Assembly (NCBI GenBank): GCA_037178975.1 | Contig: JASJZH010000005.1 | Span: forward strand, 2,294,001 to 2,358,000 | Length of the DNA: 64,000 nucleotides | Origin: Oscheius tipulae | Lineage: Eukaryota > Nematoda > Chromadorea > Rhabditida > Rhabditidae | Direction: 5' to 3' | Part shown: one piece after another, positions 1 through 12,900 of the stretch | Numbering within the stretch: the stretch's first letter is position 1 | How the letters are laid out: each line of letters begins with the position of its first letter | The notes under the pieces: generated by a model | What the model saw: the letters and a program-made list of their open reading frames with translations, nothing else | The model's database searches: none | What the model was told of the DNA's origin: nothing | Program-made: the position numbers and the translations under genes

Positions 1-1650
1 CCATTTTTCTCAACCAAAAGATCAAAACCCACTTATTAGACCATTATCCGCCAACTTGATCATTTTTAGGACTCCATTCGTCCCTCCAATGGCTATGTAG
101 TTAGTGTTGTGATTCCATTCCACAGCCTGGAGTTCTGTGTTGGTCGGGACATTTACCTGAAATTTTTTTGTTTCATTTGAACTATAAATGGCATACTCTC
201 TTAGCTAGGTGGATTCCCAATCCGTTGACTGTCCTCTCATTGTAGTTGATCATGGTTTGGAGCAGCTGCATTGCGCTAAAAGATATGTTTCAAGGGTTTG
301 GCTAATAAGACGGCAACGAGTTAGTTACAATAATGTGTATATCGGACATGATGTAGGCCATATTTTTCATGGAAAGTTGGTACCATAGTATTCACATGTT
401 TCAGGGTTTGCACTAATTATAGAATAAGGCTGTTGTATCAATCTCTGCAAATAACTTCTGGCTATAAGTACTAAAAACTCTTCTCTATGCTAATTCAGAC
501 AAAACTTTAGACTTAATATGTAGCTGTCTCCTCTCACATTATCTCTCTTCATTTTTCTGTTTCAGTCTGGTACTAATAACAGAACAGTGCGATTGTAGTG
601 ATGTCTACTTCCCCATATTTACAAAAAAGACAAGATGTACATAATAGGACATCGAGTTATCGTGTTCCTCAAACGTCTCTACGTTTAAACTATCACAAAA
701 AAGAAATTTTTCATAAATTTTATGTTCCAGAAACAGTTCAAGTAAAAATATGTCATGCGTATATTGCTAGTCTGATGAAGTTGACGAGCAATCAAATAAT
801 AGAACCAGCTGTTTAAAGAAGGTCGTTACCATGGAGAATAGGGCGCGGTAAACAGAAGGCGGCTGGTTGTGAGCACCTTGTTCTGGGTGGCAGGTGCTAT
901 TGAACCAAAGATGTAGAGATAGACTTTTTCGAATAGTAGCACCCCCAGATGAAAAAGAGATCTCGAAAAGCAATTGACACTCTTTAGCAACATTCTTTGG
1001 CTTTGAGGACACGGGATGTTTCAATGTAATCATGAATGCGGACCTAACAGGACTTATGTTAGACGATGATATTAGTGTTCCAACAAAGACCACATTATAT
1101 AGTTTATGTAGAGAAGTGAGTAAAAAGAAAGTCAGCCAACAGGAGAGCCAGAACACAGTGTCTAGTTACGAAATATTTACATACTTACTATGGAACAAAA
1201 AAAACATGTGATAGTGTCCTTGTGGGGGAATCAAGAATCGGAAGGAACAGGATGGCTAAGGCGACAATAGTACCGGTGATCTTTGAGGAGGCTCAGGCTG
1301 GACGGGCTCCGGGATAATATCGGGGATCGATGGATGAAGTTCTGAGACTGTGGGACTCTAAAACGGTTCTTTGTAACCTAATTTTGGATAGATCTTAGTT
1401 ATGTCCCCCACCAATGTCAATTGGGACCCCAACCGATAAAGCCCCCCACCCCTGCAATTTTACCCTCCACCTATGTCAGTTTGTTCCCCCACCTGCATGA
1501 TGTTTACAAGTACCTACATAATTTCATTTCGAAACACGAATTCGACAATGTTTTTTGGGATTTGATGATTTTTATAGTTCCTCTTTTGTTTTTCTGTCAT
1601 ATTTCTTCGATTTTTATTAAACATTGAGTTTCAGGTTTATGTAAAATGTG
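1..1650. other. Intergenic, no supportable gene
   Basis: AT-rich DNA. Short open frames on both strands (for example 598-816 plus and 767-1156 minus) have no motif, no convincing splice partners and no family resemblance that I can see. Near 1395-1500 there is a degenerate C-rich stretch with repeated CCCCAC-type words. Nothing else is recognised. Confidence 0.6.
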
Positions 1651-1659
1651 AGAACCATT

Positions 1660-4040
1660 CCCTCTTTTACGGACAGCTTCGAGACAGAAGGAGAAGTCGT
1701 CCTCGGCATGTAGCAGGCCGGTTTTCTCCACAAGAAGCAAAATTGTGGACGGGTTTCCGGATATTGTTATGATTATGTGTCCAGTGTCTTTGTTTCCTAT
1801 ATTGAGATTTACAACAACTACTGTTATGACCTCCTGGAAAACAAAGAGTGAGCTTAGGTTGGTTCGAGAATAACGAGTATTCAGAGATCTAACGAAAAGA
1901 GATCTTAGTGGGGATGTTCGCGGTAGTTTCTTTGTCGATGGAGCCAGTGAAATCGAGGTTGAGAGTGCTGATGAGGCTTTGGAGGTGTTCTGTCGAGGAG
2001 AAGAGAGACGAAGAACTTCAAACACTCTTCTGAACAAGGAATCTTCCCGATCTCACTCTGTCTTTCAATCCGTCTTGTGATGGCTCCCATCAAAGACGAC
2101 CGAGACAATCATCCCGTGGACGATCCCAACAGAAACGTCGTTTCACAGCTCTGTCTTGTGGATCTGGCCGGCAGCGAAAGGTTTGTACTCCATGCACAGT
2201 AAGCATAGATAATTCGGAGCAAAAAGGACTCAAAATGTGGGTGAGCTTCTTCTGGAGGCGGGCAACATCAACAAGAGTCTTCTTGTTCTGAGAAGATGTA
2301 TTGACACACTACGGAAGAATCAAAGGAACAGGATGACCGAAACTGTTCCCTACAGAGAATCCAAACTGACTCTTCTGTTCAAAAATTACTCCGACGCCAA
2401 CCAAGATCGATGAAGTGACCGGTGCTGCTGAAGACAATATCCTCGCTAAAATGACAATGCCTCCGTACAGCTTCAAAGACCACTCGGATTCCATCTTTGC
2501 TTCTCGATGGAAGAACTGCTTCACAGCCATGAGGGACCACGAGAACGCCGCGGGAAAGAATCTCGCTGATTCGGGTTCGTTCTGTTAGAAAGGATTGCAA
2601 GTGGAAAATTTCAGTTATGCGTCTCGAGCCAATACTGCGAGGAGCATTCTATCTGGGTGACTTTATGAAGAACCAGTGTGCCGAGCTGAAGGAGCAACAC
2701 GAAAAAGACAGCAAATAGATCTCAGAACTCAATGCTCAGACTAAACAGATGAAGGTTTGTAAGAGTAATGAAACGAGGTTGAACGAATCTTTCAGAGAGA
2801 AGTTCACTCGATGTCGGAGCGACTTCGTCGTTACGAGGAAAATGATGACGAGTTGGTTAAGAAGGAAGAACAGATGCGCAGAAGCATCAAGGAAGAAAGG
2901 AGCAAATTGAGACAGCGAGAAAAGACTCTCTGTATGTTGCTGCCAAATTTTCGTTGAGACACTAATTTTAGATCCAAGATATCTGCGAAGGTGTCTCTAC
3001 GCCATCCGTCACTCAACTGACCAAACGATTCGCCGAGAAAGAACAGACTTCCTCTAGAAGACTCGCTGCTAGCTCTGCTGTCTCCCAGACCGAGATCAGA
3101 CGACCGAGAGTTCTCGAACTGAAAAACTTCAGTACTCCGACAGAATCTGGCTACTTTAATCCCAAATATGGTCGACGATCCAAATCTGCGTCAAGGCTAG
3201 ACTATCAACCTTTGAACAGAGTTCCCACTGGAGGAATTCGCAAGGCGGCATATCCTTCAAATGTGAAACACGTTCTGACTCCCACAACCAACGATCTCCG
3301 TAAATCGAGTGACTATGTCTTGACTCACCAAGAGTCGACAAAGAAACATCAGTACCTCCGTGGTCAAGGTCAGTCTTTTCTCTGTTTCACACTTCACATT
3401 TCTCTAACACGCATGTGCACATTATTCAGTTGTTCAATAGTCGAATCACCACAGTCAAATTGCAAAAGGAGAATGTTCCGTCAGAACGGAAGTAACGGAC
3501 GAGTCTGATCCGGGCACTCTTGTTTGAAGGTTTGTGCTGTCCATGATCAGTTGCACCCCTTTGTCTGTCCGTCAAGATCGAAACTTCGAAAAGTTCTGTA
3601 AAATGAAATTAGACTGTCTTTTCAGGGAAACGTCATTCCGACAGCTGGTGGAGGTTCGGCAGTTTTGTTCAACGATGTCGAACATCTGACTCATGGGAAT
3701 CTGAAGAGGACTCGTGGTCGAACGTCTTCCAGACGTTGATAGCTTCTCCTTGTATTCTTGCTCTTATAGCGCATTTGCCGTGCTTTCTGTACCATACCAA
3801 TATATATTCGTCTATGCCTCTGCCATTCCACACCTGGTTGCGGCTCCATTTTCTTCCTCGAATTTCAGCTTCAAGCACTTGGCGATTCTTTTAGAAAAAT
3901 ACCAAAGAGGAAGCGTAGTAGTGGCGGCGGATCGAGCGTCATGAAAACGAAGGTTCAACACTTGGAGAACAAGTCTGTCAAAAGAGTCGATCTGGCCAGA
4001 AAACGACGTTCTCGAATTTCCGGAATACGAAAAGAAATTG
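1660..4040 (+). pseudogene. Degraded kinesin-6 (MKLP1/KIF23/ZEN-4-type) gene copy
   Basis: Kinesin-6 proteins are plus-end motors of the central spindle needed for cytokinesis. Motor-domain pieces follow in the right order: VSYIEIYNNYCYDLL (about 1795), the kinesin-6 insert reading GSFFVDGASEIEVES (1920), LLNKESSRSHSVF (2025), SQLCLVDLAGSER (2136), GNINKSLLVLRRCID (2262) and VPYRESKLTLLFKNY (2345). A neck-stalk piece (SMSERLRRYEENDDEL, 2811), a tail piece (3050-3370) and the conserved C-terminal block GNVIPTAGGGSAVLFND (3628) follow. The frame shifts by one base just after SRSHSVF, and stops occur at 1709, 2408 and 2586. The motor half therefore cannot be translated; the 3' half is better preserved. 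No N-terminal P-loop is visible upstream. It is most likely a decayed duplicate rather than the functional locus. Confidence 0.8.
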
Positions 4041-4389
4041 CCACAAAGGTATCTTTCAGTTGGCTCTCTTCATTTTCTTTAGATAGAGGTAGCCTTGAAA
4101 ACACCAGCGCATCCGTCGGAAAGTCTGTTCAGCTAGCGAAATCAGAATGGACTCCCATATAAGTACTTCGAACTCATCGCAAAAGCACTATTCAGATGTT
4201 CTCCTTTCAAAAATTATCACAACGTTGGACTTGGAGGAGCAGAAAAAGAAGAAGATAGAAAGTATAAGCGAAGAAGCAATAATGAAAATATGCAATCTGA
4301 CGACAGTTTTTGCTATCGAAAAAGACATTGAAAGCGCAGGGCTTGTTGTTGTCTACGCGCCTATCGAGAGCCCAATCGACTGTACTATA

Positions 4390-4695
4390 CAATTGTCGTT
4401 GAATATATGTAGCAGTTGACGATTGCCCTTCGTCCAATAGTAACTGACAAATAAATGGAATTTGATCTGCAAAATAATTTGCTGGAAGTTCTCTATTGAA
4501 ACCGAAATGTCTTGATTCGAAACAAGTGTCACGCATCGAAGGAGTTTAGCAATGGGCTCAACAAGATCACCCCGATAAGATCTCTGTATTTCTTAGGGGG
4601 AGAGATCAGTTTTTAAATGGGCAATAATAAAGCAGACATGTATACGGTAATTTTACAAATTTGTGTTTTAGGGTCACTAACGAAAAAGTAAAAAA
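4390..4695 (-). repeat. Inverted-repeat arm, left: copy of the SecA-like gene 5' end
   Basis: Read on the minus strand, this segment nearly matches 6666-6975 on the plus strand. It includes the start codon of the SecA-like gene (minus frame from 4536) and about 45 codons, plus about 150 bp upstream of it. Differences are scattered single bases. Similarity ends abruptly inside the first exon near 4390 and, on the inner side, near 4695. It is a truncated, gene-less promoter/exon-1 duplicate. Confidence 0.85.
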
Positions 4696-5270
4696 GGACC
4701 CAGCCTTCACCGATTTCACGGAGCAATCACGGCTTTTTGATACCCTACAGCGCCACTACTTTTCGTTTCTGATGTTCTAAGGCGGCTCGGACTGGAGCCG
4801 CCCTCACTCAAGAGCAGTAGAAACTTTAAATTGAATGTTTGAAGAGTCATTCAACTTTCATTCACTCAGCAGGTTCACATTACAGCGAACGCAGCAGCAA
4901 TGTTGTTTTCCTGCATCTCGTTTCACAACTTTGTCGTCATCGTCCTCATTCTTTCGAAGAAAAAAAAACGTCCCAATTACTCACCCGTTTCTCATTTGCC
5001 GATCAGTTCACCACGCGATGGCAAACAATGATTACATAGTGGCGAAAGAACGGGCATTTCGTTGTTTAATCATCCTCAGAGCTCATATAGGTGCTCAACG
5101 AACTTCTTTTTTTCATTACTGCGACTCAACCTTATAACCTTATTCTTTGCTTCAAATGTGCTCACTGTTTTTCTCACAAAATGACATCTAAGCTTGTTTA
5201 TAAAACTGTTTCATAACTCTCTTCGCCACCGTATTTGCATCCATTTCTTTACAATAACCTTTAATTGCAG

Positions 5271-5908
5271 ATGTCCCAACATCATAGTCAGCAAAGCGAT
5301 CTTGACTTCCTTGATCAGTTGAAGCGAGACAATGACACTGCCAGAGAGTTGGACAAGAAGCGGGAAGAGCTCGTGAGACTGCAGGAACATCTCACTCAAG
5401 AGCAGAAGAGACTTGAAATGGAACGTTTGAAGAGTCGACATCATGAAGACGAGCCAAAAGCAAAGTTAGTTGGGTTATTGTGCAACTAGTCTTGTTTCAG
5501 CGGTCCTCATATCACGTTTACCAACAAATCTCCTCATCTGACGATTGTTCAGAGACATCCTCAAGCCGAAAAACTTGTCTATTGGGTAGACAGAATGCTT
5601 CGTGAAGTTCGAGAGCGTGAGATTTGTACTATACTGTGTCAAGTAATATTCCAGGTGGCAACAGTTTCCAGTATGCGAACAACGAAGGTCTAGCTGTGCT
5701 ATTTCCTGGTCAGAGTTACGCATTCAATACTGAAAACTGCGATCAGTTTATCACGGCTTATTGGCAGTCGGCTCCTGGACGTAAGATCAGAATCTAAACT
5801 GAACAACTACTCTTTTTAGAGTCTATTCAAAACGCGTGTACGGCCTACAGAGTGCCCATAAATGGGGGCGCTTACCTCGCTGAAGACCACTCTGTACACT
5901 TGAAGTAA
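5271..5908 (+). CDS. Small unrecognised four-exon protein, coiled-coil N-terminus
   Basis: Exons 5271-5464, 5501-5616, 5655-5780 and 5820-5908 join in phase with GT-AG introns of 36-39 bp and give 174 residues ending in TAA. The exact phase match of all four exons argues that it is real. The start ATG follows the acceptor TTAATTGCAG with no gap, so it is either a trans-splice site or the first base of an internal exon. Residues 1-60 are rich in Q, E, K and R in heptad-like order (FLDQLKRDNDTARELDKKRE), suggesting a coiled coil. The rest (HITFTNKSPHLTIVQRHPQ, then FITAYWQSAPG) looks like a compact globular domain that I do not recognise. It sits inside the inverted repeat that flanks the SecA-like gene. 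No function assigned. Confidence 0.6.
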
Positions 5909-6087
5909 TTTGAGTAAGAACGAAGCCTTTAACGACCATAAAATGAACGTTGTATTAGTCAAAACGTTATTAATGTTGTATTTTTTATCCTTCTTGTGTC
6001 CACTTTTGAAACACTATGTTGAACCTGTTTGACCACTGTTCTTTTCCCTTTGCGGACCTGTGTGTAGCCCATATAGCTGCCCTACAT

Positions 6088-6412
6088 AAAATATTGGGTT
6101 GGTAACTAAGTCTTTTCGCTTTTTCAAACGCAAAAATTTATTGACTTCTAAACAACTTTTTCATTCGTTGTAATCACCATTATGTTGTACCACGTCTGCC
6201 CATTTGACGGGTAGCTTACGGATGCCACGCTCGTAGAACATCTTGGGTTTTGACGCGAAGAAGTTGTCAACTAGGTTTTGAGTGCGCCGTCGGAATCGAA
6301 ATGTTGTCCTCCAATCTCGTTGTTGAGAATCCGGAACAGATAATAGTCGGAAGATGCAAGGTCCTCACAATTCAAACAAAGCCCTCGCCGCTTGTTTGAG
6401 TTTGTTTGAGGA
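6088..6412 (-). mobile_element. Mariner-type DNA transposon remnant (transposase C-terminus)
   Basis: On the minus strand the translation resembles the end of a mariner transposase: a DYYLFRILNNEIGGQHFDSD-like stretch (about 6340-6280), then FFASKPKMFYERGIRKLP and WADVVQHNG. It is followed by a terminal sequence starting TTGGGTTGGTAACTAAGT, typical of mariner inverted-repeat ends (6096 onwards). Only the last roughly 90 codons and one end remain; the catalytic D,D34D region is only partly present, so the copy is dead. It lies between the small gene at 5.3-5.9 kb and the right arm of the inverted repeat. Confidence 0.8.
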
Positions 6413-6665
6413 ATCACCCGTTTAAACAAGAACAGAAGGAGTCAAGGACAGCATGGTGGTTCAACGTAAGTTCTTTAAACTATTTTATTTCGCAGTTGAA
6501 CCAACTTTTGATATACTTTCCCTAGATGTTTTCTCTTTCACATAGTGTAGACTTAATATTGCGGTACCTCACATTTTGGTATTTAATAGTTCTGAAAATC
6601 AATTATGATTCGATTCTTTGTAGAGTAAATTTCGATATAAAACGATATTTTTTGTGATGTTTTCG

Positions 6666-6975
6666 TTAGTGACACTAAAACACAAATTTGTAAAGTTACC
6701 GTATACATGTCTCTGCTTCATTATTGCCCATTTCAAAACTGATCTCTCCCCCTAAGAAATACAAAGATCTTATCGGGGTGATCTTGTTGAGCCTGTTGAT
6801 TGCTAAACCCCTTCGATGCGCGACACTTGTTTTGAATCAAGACATTTCGATTTCAATCGAGAACTTCCAGCAAATTATTTTGCAGATCAAATTCCATTTA
6901 TTTGTCAGTTACTATTGGACGAAGGGCAATCGTCAACTGCTACATATATTCGACGACAATTGTATAGTTTGGACA
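6666..6975 (+). repeat. Inverted-repeat arm, right: 5' end of the SecA-like gene
   Basis: Plus-strand partner of the arm at 4390-4695. The two are reverse complements with few mismatches over about 300 bp. This copy continues smoothly into the full gene, so it is the parental one. The spacer of about 2 kb contains the small gene at 5271-5908 and the mariner remnant. Confidence 0.85.
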
Positions 6976-9900
6976 AGGATGCGATTTTGGGACTGCTTGA
7001 GAGCCCAAAGCGGTCCCTCCATCTTCCCCTCTTTTGTCTTCTTCAAACTTTGAATGTCAGCGAGGACAATGAACTGCACCGTTTGGCCGTTGATGAGCTC
7101 CAAGACATCATTTTTTCATTCCAGTCGCTGAAAAAAGTGCGTTGTTTTGTAATATCAGCTATTGAAATAGCTTTTAGCTAGAAGACTGGCAAGCTGGTCA
7201 AGTGTTGGATCGAATTCTTAGCTACCAAATGAAAAACGGAACTTTCTCAACAGTTGAAGATCTCTGCCGGCTTTTCACTCTTCTGCAGCATCCCAGTTGG
7301 GATAGAATTCTTGAAGCACTTGAAAAATCTACACCGAACAACGATTTCTGGAAGAACGCTTTCGAAATAGCGCTCGATCACCGAGTCAACATACCATCTA
7401 AAGTTTTTCGGCTGTTTATGCAGACCGATATCAATAGCTTGATGGATTTTTTCCGACATGCAGACTCGGGACACGTGAAAGGTTTCCTACAGGACTTAAA
7501 CTCCATTCAAAACTGTTCATATCCTCTTTCGGTTGATGAATGGAACAGCGCTGTTAGCGACAGACCCAAGCTGCACTCTCTTTATCACAGAATCTTGGAA
7601 GCTTTAGCCTTGAAATGGATTATCGGAGACAGAGAGCAGCATGACATTTCACATTTGAGGATGCAAGTCTACGGAACAGTTGGTGCTCTGATTGAAGAAT
7701 ATGGCTGGAGATTCGACGATTTTTCGAAGCTGTTTTCCATTTCTGTTGAAGAGCAGGCCTTGCCGAATCTACTATCGATCCTCGCGAGCATATATGAGAA
7801 CAACTTGCCTTCGTCATCCCTTGACCAGTTGGATGGTTCTGATCCATTGCAGGTTGATGATGTTCAGAAGTTTCACGACAAGAACTTGGTAGGTTTTTGC
7901 TACCTATGGGTTTGGGAAAGTGATAAAACTTATTATAAGTTCTAACCTAGAAAAGCCAAAAAAGGATAGCGGCTTTGACAGAATAGTTCAAAAGGCATAC
8001 GTACTTTCAGGAATTCGAGCCCAGTGCGGAAATATCCCGCGAAGAAGCTATCAGACGTATTGTAAACTCTGATTTTATGAGAGACAATCATGCTGAAGCC
8101 AAAATAACAGGTTGGTGAAAGGTTCATTTGTAGAAAGTTTGCTACAGAAGACAGTATTCGCCAATCCCTTGAAGATTTTGACGAAACGTACAAAACTGTC
8201 AAGAATGGTGCTGCTAATGTAATGTTTAATATATACACTTTTGATTAGCAAGAATGTTTAAGAAATCTGTAAAAAGTCTGCCTTTTGAATACGAAGCTGC
8301 TGCAGTGATTGCAGTAGAGAAATTCAACAAAGTTCAACTGCGAGATGTACAGAAAATTGCTGTTATTCTTGGATCGCAAGCGAGAAGAGCCGCCGTTTCT
8401 CGTCTTCTTCAAATGCAGGTACTTAGTCCGGATCACAACGTAGAGGCAGCTTCACCCTTAGTAACCTTCTCTGCTTGAATGCCGTGTTGGAGAGACATTC
8501 CAGATTCAGAGGCAGGGTCACAACTGATATCGTCGTTTTGGTTACATGTTTATAACGATTCGATTTCAGACAGGTGAAGGAAAAACATTTGTCGTTGCTT
8601 CGTTAGCTATTGCTGAAGCCAAACGCGGTCACAAGGTGGACATCATTACCAGCTCGAGCACACTTGCAACAACACAATGCGAAGAGCTTCGAGTAAAGAA
8701 AAACGTTTCTCAGAACATTTGAGTTTTAGAAACTCTACCAAAGCGAAGGACTTTCAGTTCAGCACAACTGCTCTGGCACTGCGCAGGAAAAGGAAGATCA
8801 AGAGGCTAGTGAACAAAGTTATGTCTTGAACTTAACGCTATTTCTAGATATACAAAGCTGATGTTCTGTATGGAAATCCTGCAAGTTTCATGTTCGATGT
8901 CATTTACGAAGAGTTTTGGGGCAAGAAACTACGACATGGGAGAGGTTTTCAAGTTGCAATTGTGGATGAGGTGCATTTCTTTAACGTGATATTACATCCT
9001 GGATGATTACAGGCAGACAGCCAACTCCTCGACAATCGTTTTCATCAATGTATCATCTCGACTAATGCATCCGGAATGGGGAATCTCATGAGCGTACAGG
9101 CCATTATCTGGATGCTCGTTGCTCCCCAGTTTAAGAATCTGGTAAGTGTTACAGCAACTTTTTATGCTATATATTACTGTGTGGGTACAATAGGTTAATC
9201 TGAACATTTCTAGAAGAAACAAGAAGACGGCTCCTGGAAAATGACGTCAGAAGAGGGGGAAGCTGTTTTCAATCACGATGAGGAGCTGAAAAAGTTCTTC
9301 TCGACATCACTTCTTGAAGCTGCTCAAAAAGCAATTGGACACAATTCTGACAGTGATCATGTCGACTACCCAGCCACATTGGAGAGTCTAGTCAAGACGG
9401 AGCTTCCTCATTGGATTGACTCTGCAGTGAGTGCTTTTCTCAAACGAAGAGATTTCGACTATGTGCTGGAGAATGATGAAGTTGTGATCGTAGATTCTGG
9501 AAATACCGGAAGTCGACATCCAGGAATGCGATGGTCCTATGGTCTTCATCAATTTCTTGAAATGCTCAATGGAACCCATTTCGATGCTGAAGGACTCACA
9601 ACATGCTATCTATCAACAGTCTCCTTTTGTCTTCGCTACAAGACGAATCTTCTCGGCTTGACTGGAACAGTCGGAGGACCAGCTTCGAGGAAATTCATGA
9701 AAAATGTCTATAACGTCGATTTTGTCGAGATTCCTCCTTTTAAAGTATGGCGCCATATCAATCTCTCCCACGTTCTGTGCCATTCCGAAGAGCAATGGAT
9801 CAACAAAGTTGTTCAATCCGTCATAGAAAAGCTACATGACGGAAGAGCCGTTCTGCTTATCACACAATATATTTTCTATGCCAATGTCTTCTATAGAAAA

Positions 9901-12900
9901 CTCTCTGAGAGAATGGGAAGCAAAATTATGCACTTCACAGGCGGTGGAGATGATGCTAGTACAGGAGATAAGCTTCAAGCCGGGACATGCATTGTGGCCA
10001 CAAATATTGCTGGAAGAGGCACGGATTTGAAAATAGCTGATGAGGTGGAAGAACGTGGTGGTCTTCACGTTGTTCTCTCCAGTTTCCCAGAAAATGATCG
10101 TGTTGAACGGCAAAATATTGGACGAGCCTCTAGAACAGGACAACGAGGAACGAGTCAGATGATATTGTATGCAGACCATTTGCCAGATTTCATGCTAGCC
10201 GATATGGTCATACGAACTGGAGGCTTCGAAAGTCATGTGAGTTCAGGGTGCGGCCTTGTTTATAAACAGTTTCAGACAATCTTGGTGGAGAGCTTAAAAG
10301 AAATCCGCGACGAATATGTTATGTCGGCCATTGATCAAGCTATCCTTCATGTGGACTACTACAAAAAAGCGGACGAGGGACTAGCTTCATTCATTGCCTT
10401 TAGAGACAAAATTATCGAATCCGGCGAAAAAGACCAAGACGGCAAAAAGACTTACACATGGCAACGTGTTGAGCAGTCTCTCAACACTCAATTCGGGAAA
10501 TTTCTCTCTCAGTTGAACAAATATCCTACCCCAGAAGATGTGAAAACACATTTTGGAAAACTTGAAGAAGCCAAGGAGATTCACGAGTACTTTGACGACT
10601 ATGTTCTTCCAGTCAATACTTCTTGGTCCCTGAAATGGAACCCCCGAGAAGAATCTTTCAAAACTGCATGGAAATTAGCTTGTAGAGCTGTGGATATTGA
10701 TCCAAAGTTTTCTGGAGCTGCCTACTATGTCAAGGGACTGCTGTTCCTTTGGGCCTATTGCGAATTTGGAAGAAAGAGCAACGTTGAAAATGCTATCAAA
10801 GAGTTTGCTCAGTGTCGAGACGTCGTCGAACGTTTGAGAAATCAGTACGAGTTGATGGTGGCTACCACTGCCAGAAAAGGAGAATCAAAGACAAAGCTAC
10901 AAGGACAAATGACGAGGTTGATGATGATTTGTGATACCATCACTGGAAATGTTAATGGGCTGATTGGAAGGTGGGTTTCGGCTGTGTTCTAAAAAGTTTG
11001 TCTCCAAATGTCTCCTGACCATTCCATGAACACAAAGCTTGAATGCTTGCCTTTCCAATTTTGCAACTAATTTCAGAGACGTTGAATCTGAAATCCAAAA
11101 CCTACAAAAGCTGATTGGTGATGGAAGAAAGACTGGTGCAGATGTATCAAAGTTTGAGGAGGAAGTGAAGCAGTTGAATGAGAACAGAGAGTCTCTTAAA
11201 AATGGCCTACTAAAGACAATTATCGACAATGATTCTTCGGTGAGTTTTGCACAAACCAGATAAAAGTTCACTTTAGCTTGAAATCAAAACCAGCAGGCTG
11301 ATAGAGTTCCTGCCAGACTCTGTCAAGAAGGAAGACTACCAGAAGGAAATTGACGTTTTAAACGATGACGGATACTTATATTTGGCATCTATTAAAGAAA
11401 AGTAAGACGCATTTCATTCAGAAAAAACCTTCTTGCAGAAAGAAGTCAAACTTTTGGAACTGGCTGGCGGTAACGGCCTTGGGATTACTGCAGCTCATTG
11501 GAGGAGCACTTCTTGTGGCTTTTACCGGCGGAATTGCTGCCACTATTGGTGTAGACCTTATGATTGTAAGTTATTTTTTTACAGCAAAACAAGCAATTGC
11601 AGGAAGGCTGTATAGATCTATACACAGCTGTGAAACGGTGCATTATCGACGGCGACTTTAATTGGAAAGAATATGGAGAACAGAAACTTATAGGTGTTTT
11701 GATCAGTGTCGTAACATTAGGAATGGGTGGATTGAAGGCAGCTTTCAAGGGACTGTCTAAAGGAACACAGGCTATCGCGAAAGTTAGTGAATTGCTTGTA
11801 AACATCTTTGGGAGTTTGCTTATAGACTGCCCTGAAGACTACTGGCACACAAGTAGCAAAGCAAGGCTTGAAACATGCTGGGAAACAGGCAACCAAAATT
11901 GTTCTCAAGACTGGAGCCAGGGTTTGTTCAGAATTTAGTAAAACACCGTTTTTGTTTCCGATTGGCGTCTACGAAAGTCTCGATTACATAGCTGGTGATC
12001 CCATTCGCGGTGCTGTATCTCATGTTCTGCGGCAAGCTATCAAAGAAGTAAGCAAAAAAAACACTTCTCGGTAAATGTTTAGGCTCTAAATGGAAAACTT
12101 CGTCAGAATGGAAACGTGCACACCTTGGTAGACAGGGACAATCACAATAACGATAAGCACTATACTGAGCAGTTCATCACACGGGCATTTGAAGACTTTT
12201 TGTCAAAAATTGACAAATCTTTCATGGAGCAAGTGCAGAATGGACTTGGTGTTGGAGCACAACAAAGTATGGTTTATTGACGATTCAAACTCGGATTCAA
12301 CTTTAGATTTGGCGGGTAAAGGTAAACGTGGCGCTGTTCAAGCCATTCAGCTGGCCATGTCGTTTGTGAAGGCAACAGTTTTTGTGTCTAAGCTGGTGGA
12401 ATACTTTCAAAACTTTGACCGGATTCTGGAAGACCTTGCCAATGGGCTGCCCAGTAAATCTGGAACAGAGCGGCACGAAGGACGCGTCTATGAAGAAACA
12501 TCGTCTTCTATTTCTGTCGACAGTGTCATTGGAGATTTGGCGACAAAAATTGCAGATATATTTGCTCAAAAAACTGTGGCTCATCAACTGAGCAAGTTAG
12601 CCAGTTCAGTCGCTAACAATGCGATAGAGCGGGCTTTTAAGAAGTCAACAGGGGAGCTGGAGCACTACAAAAAGGCGTAAGTTTCAGTACGGGTTGAATA
12701 TAAACTGTAATGCTAATCTTTTGCAAACATGTATCTGCGGATGATTACCACCACCTAAGTTTCCAATTAAGCCAACTAGTAACCAACTGTAGTTATCAAG
12801 TATCGTTATATAAGTGATTTTCGCAGAACGTTTACAAAGTTATCAACTTAAGATTTGTACATTCTGATGAAGTTGTCAAGAATGCAGAACGTTTGAAGAA

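Noticed and set aside
767-1156. 129-codon open frame on the minus strand
   Set aside because: No motif, no splice context, unusual composition; treated as chance.
1597-2037. 146-codon minus-strand frame
   Set aside because: It is the antisense shadow of recognisable kinesin motor sequence on the plus strand.
4147-4419. 90-codon plus-strand frame
   Set aside because: Its 3' part is antisense to the copied first exon of the SecA-like gene, and there is no motif in the rest.
8427-8516. Extra SecA exon with a second possible P-loop junction
   Set aside because: The direct splice from SRLLQMQ (ending 8418) to TGEGKT (starting 8570) is in phase and matches SecA; the extra exon would need an 8 bp intron or a stop.
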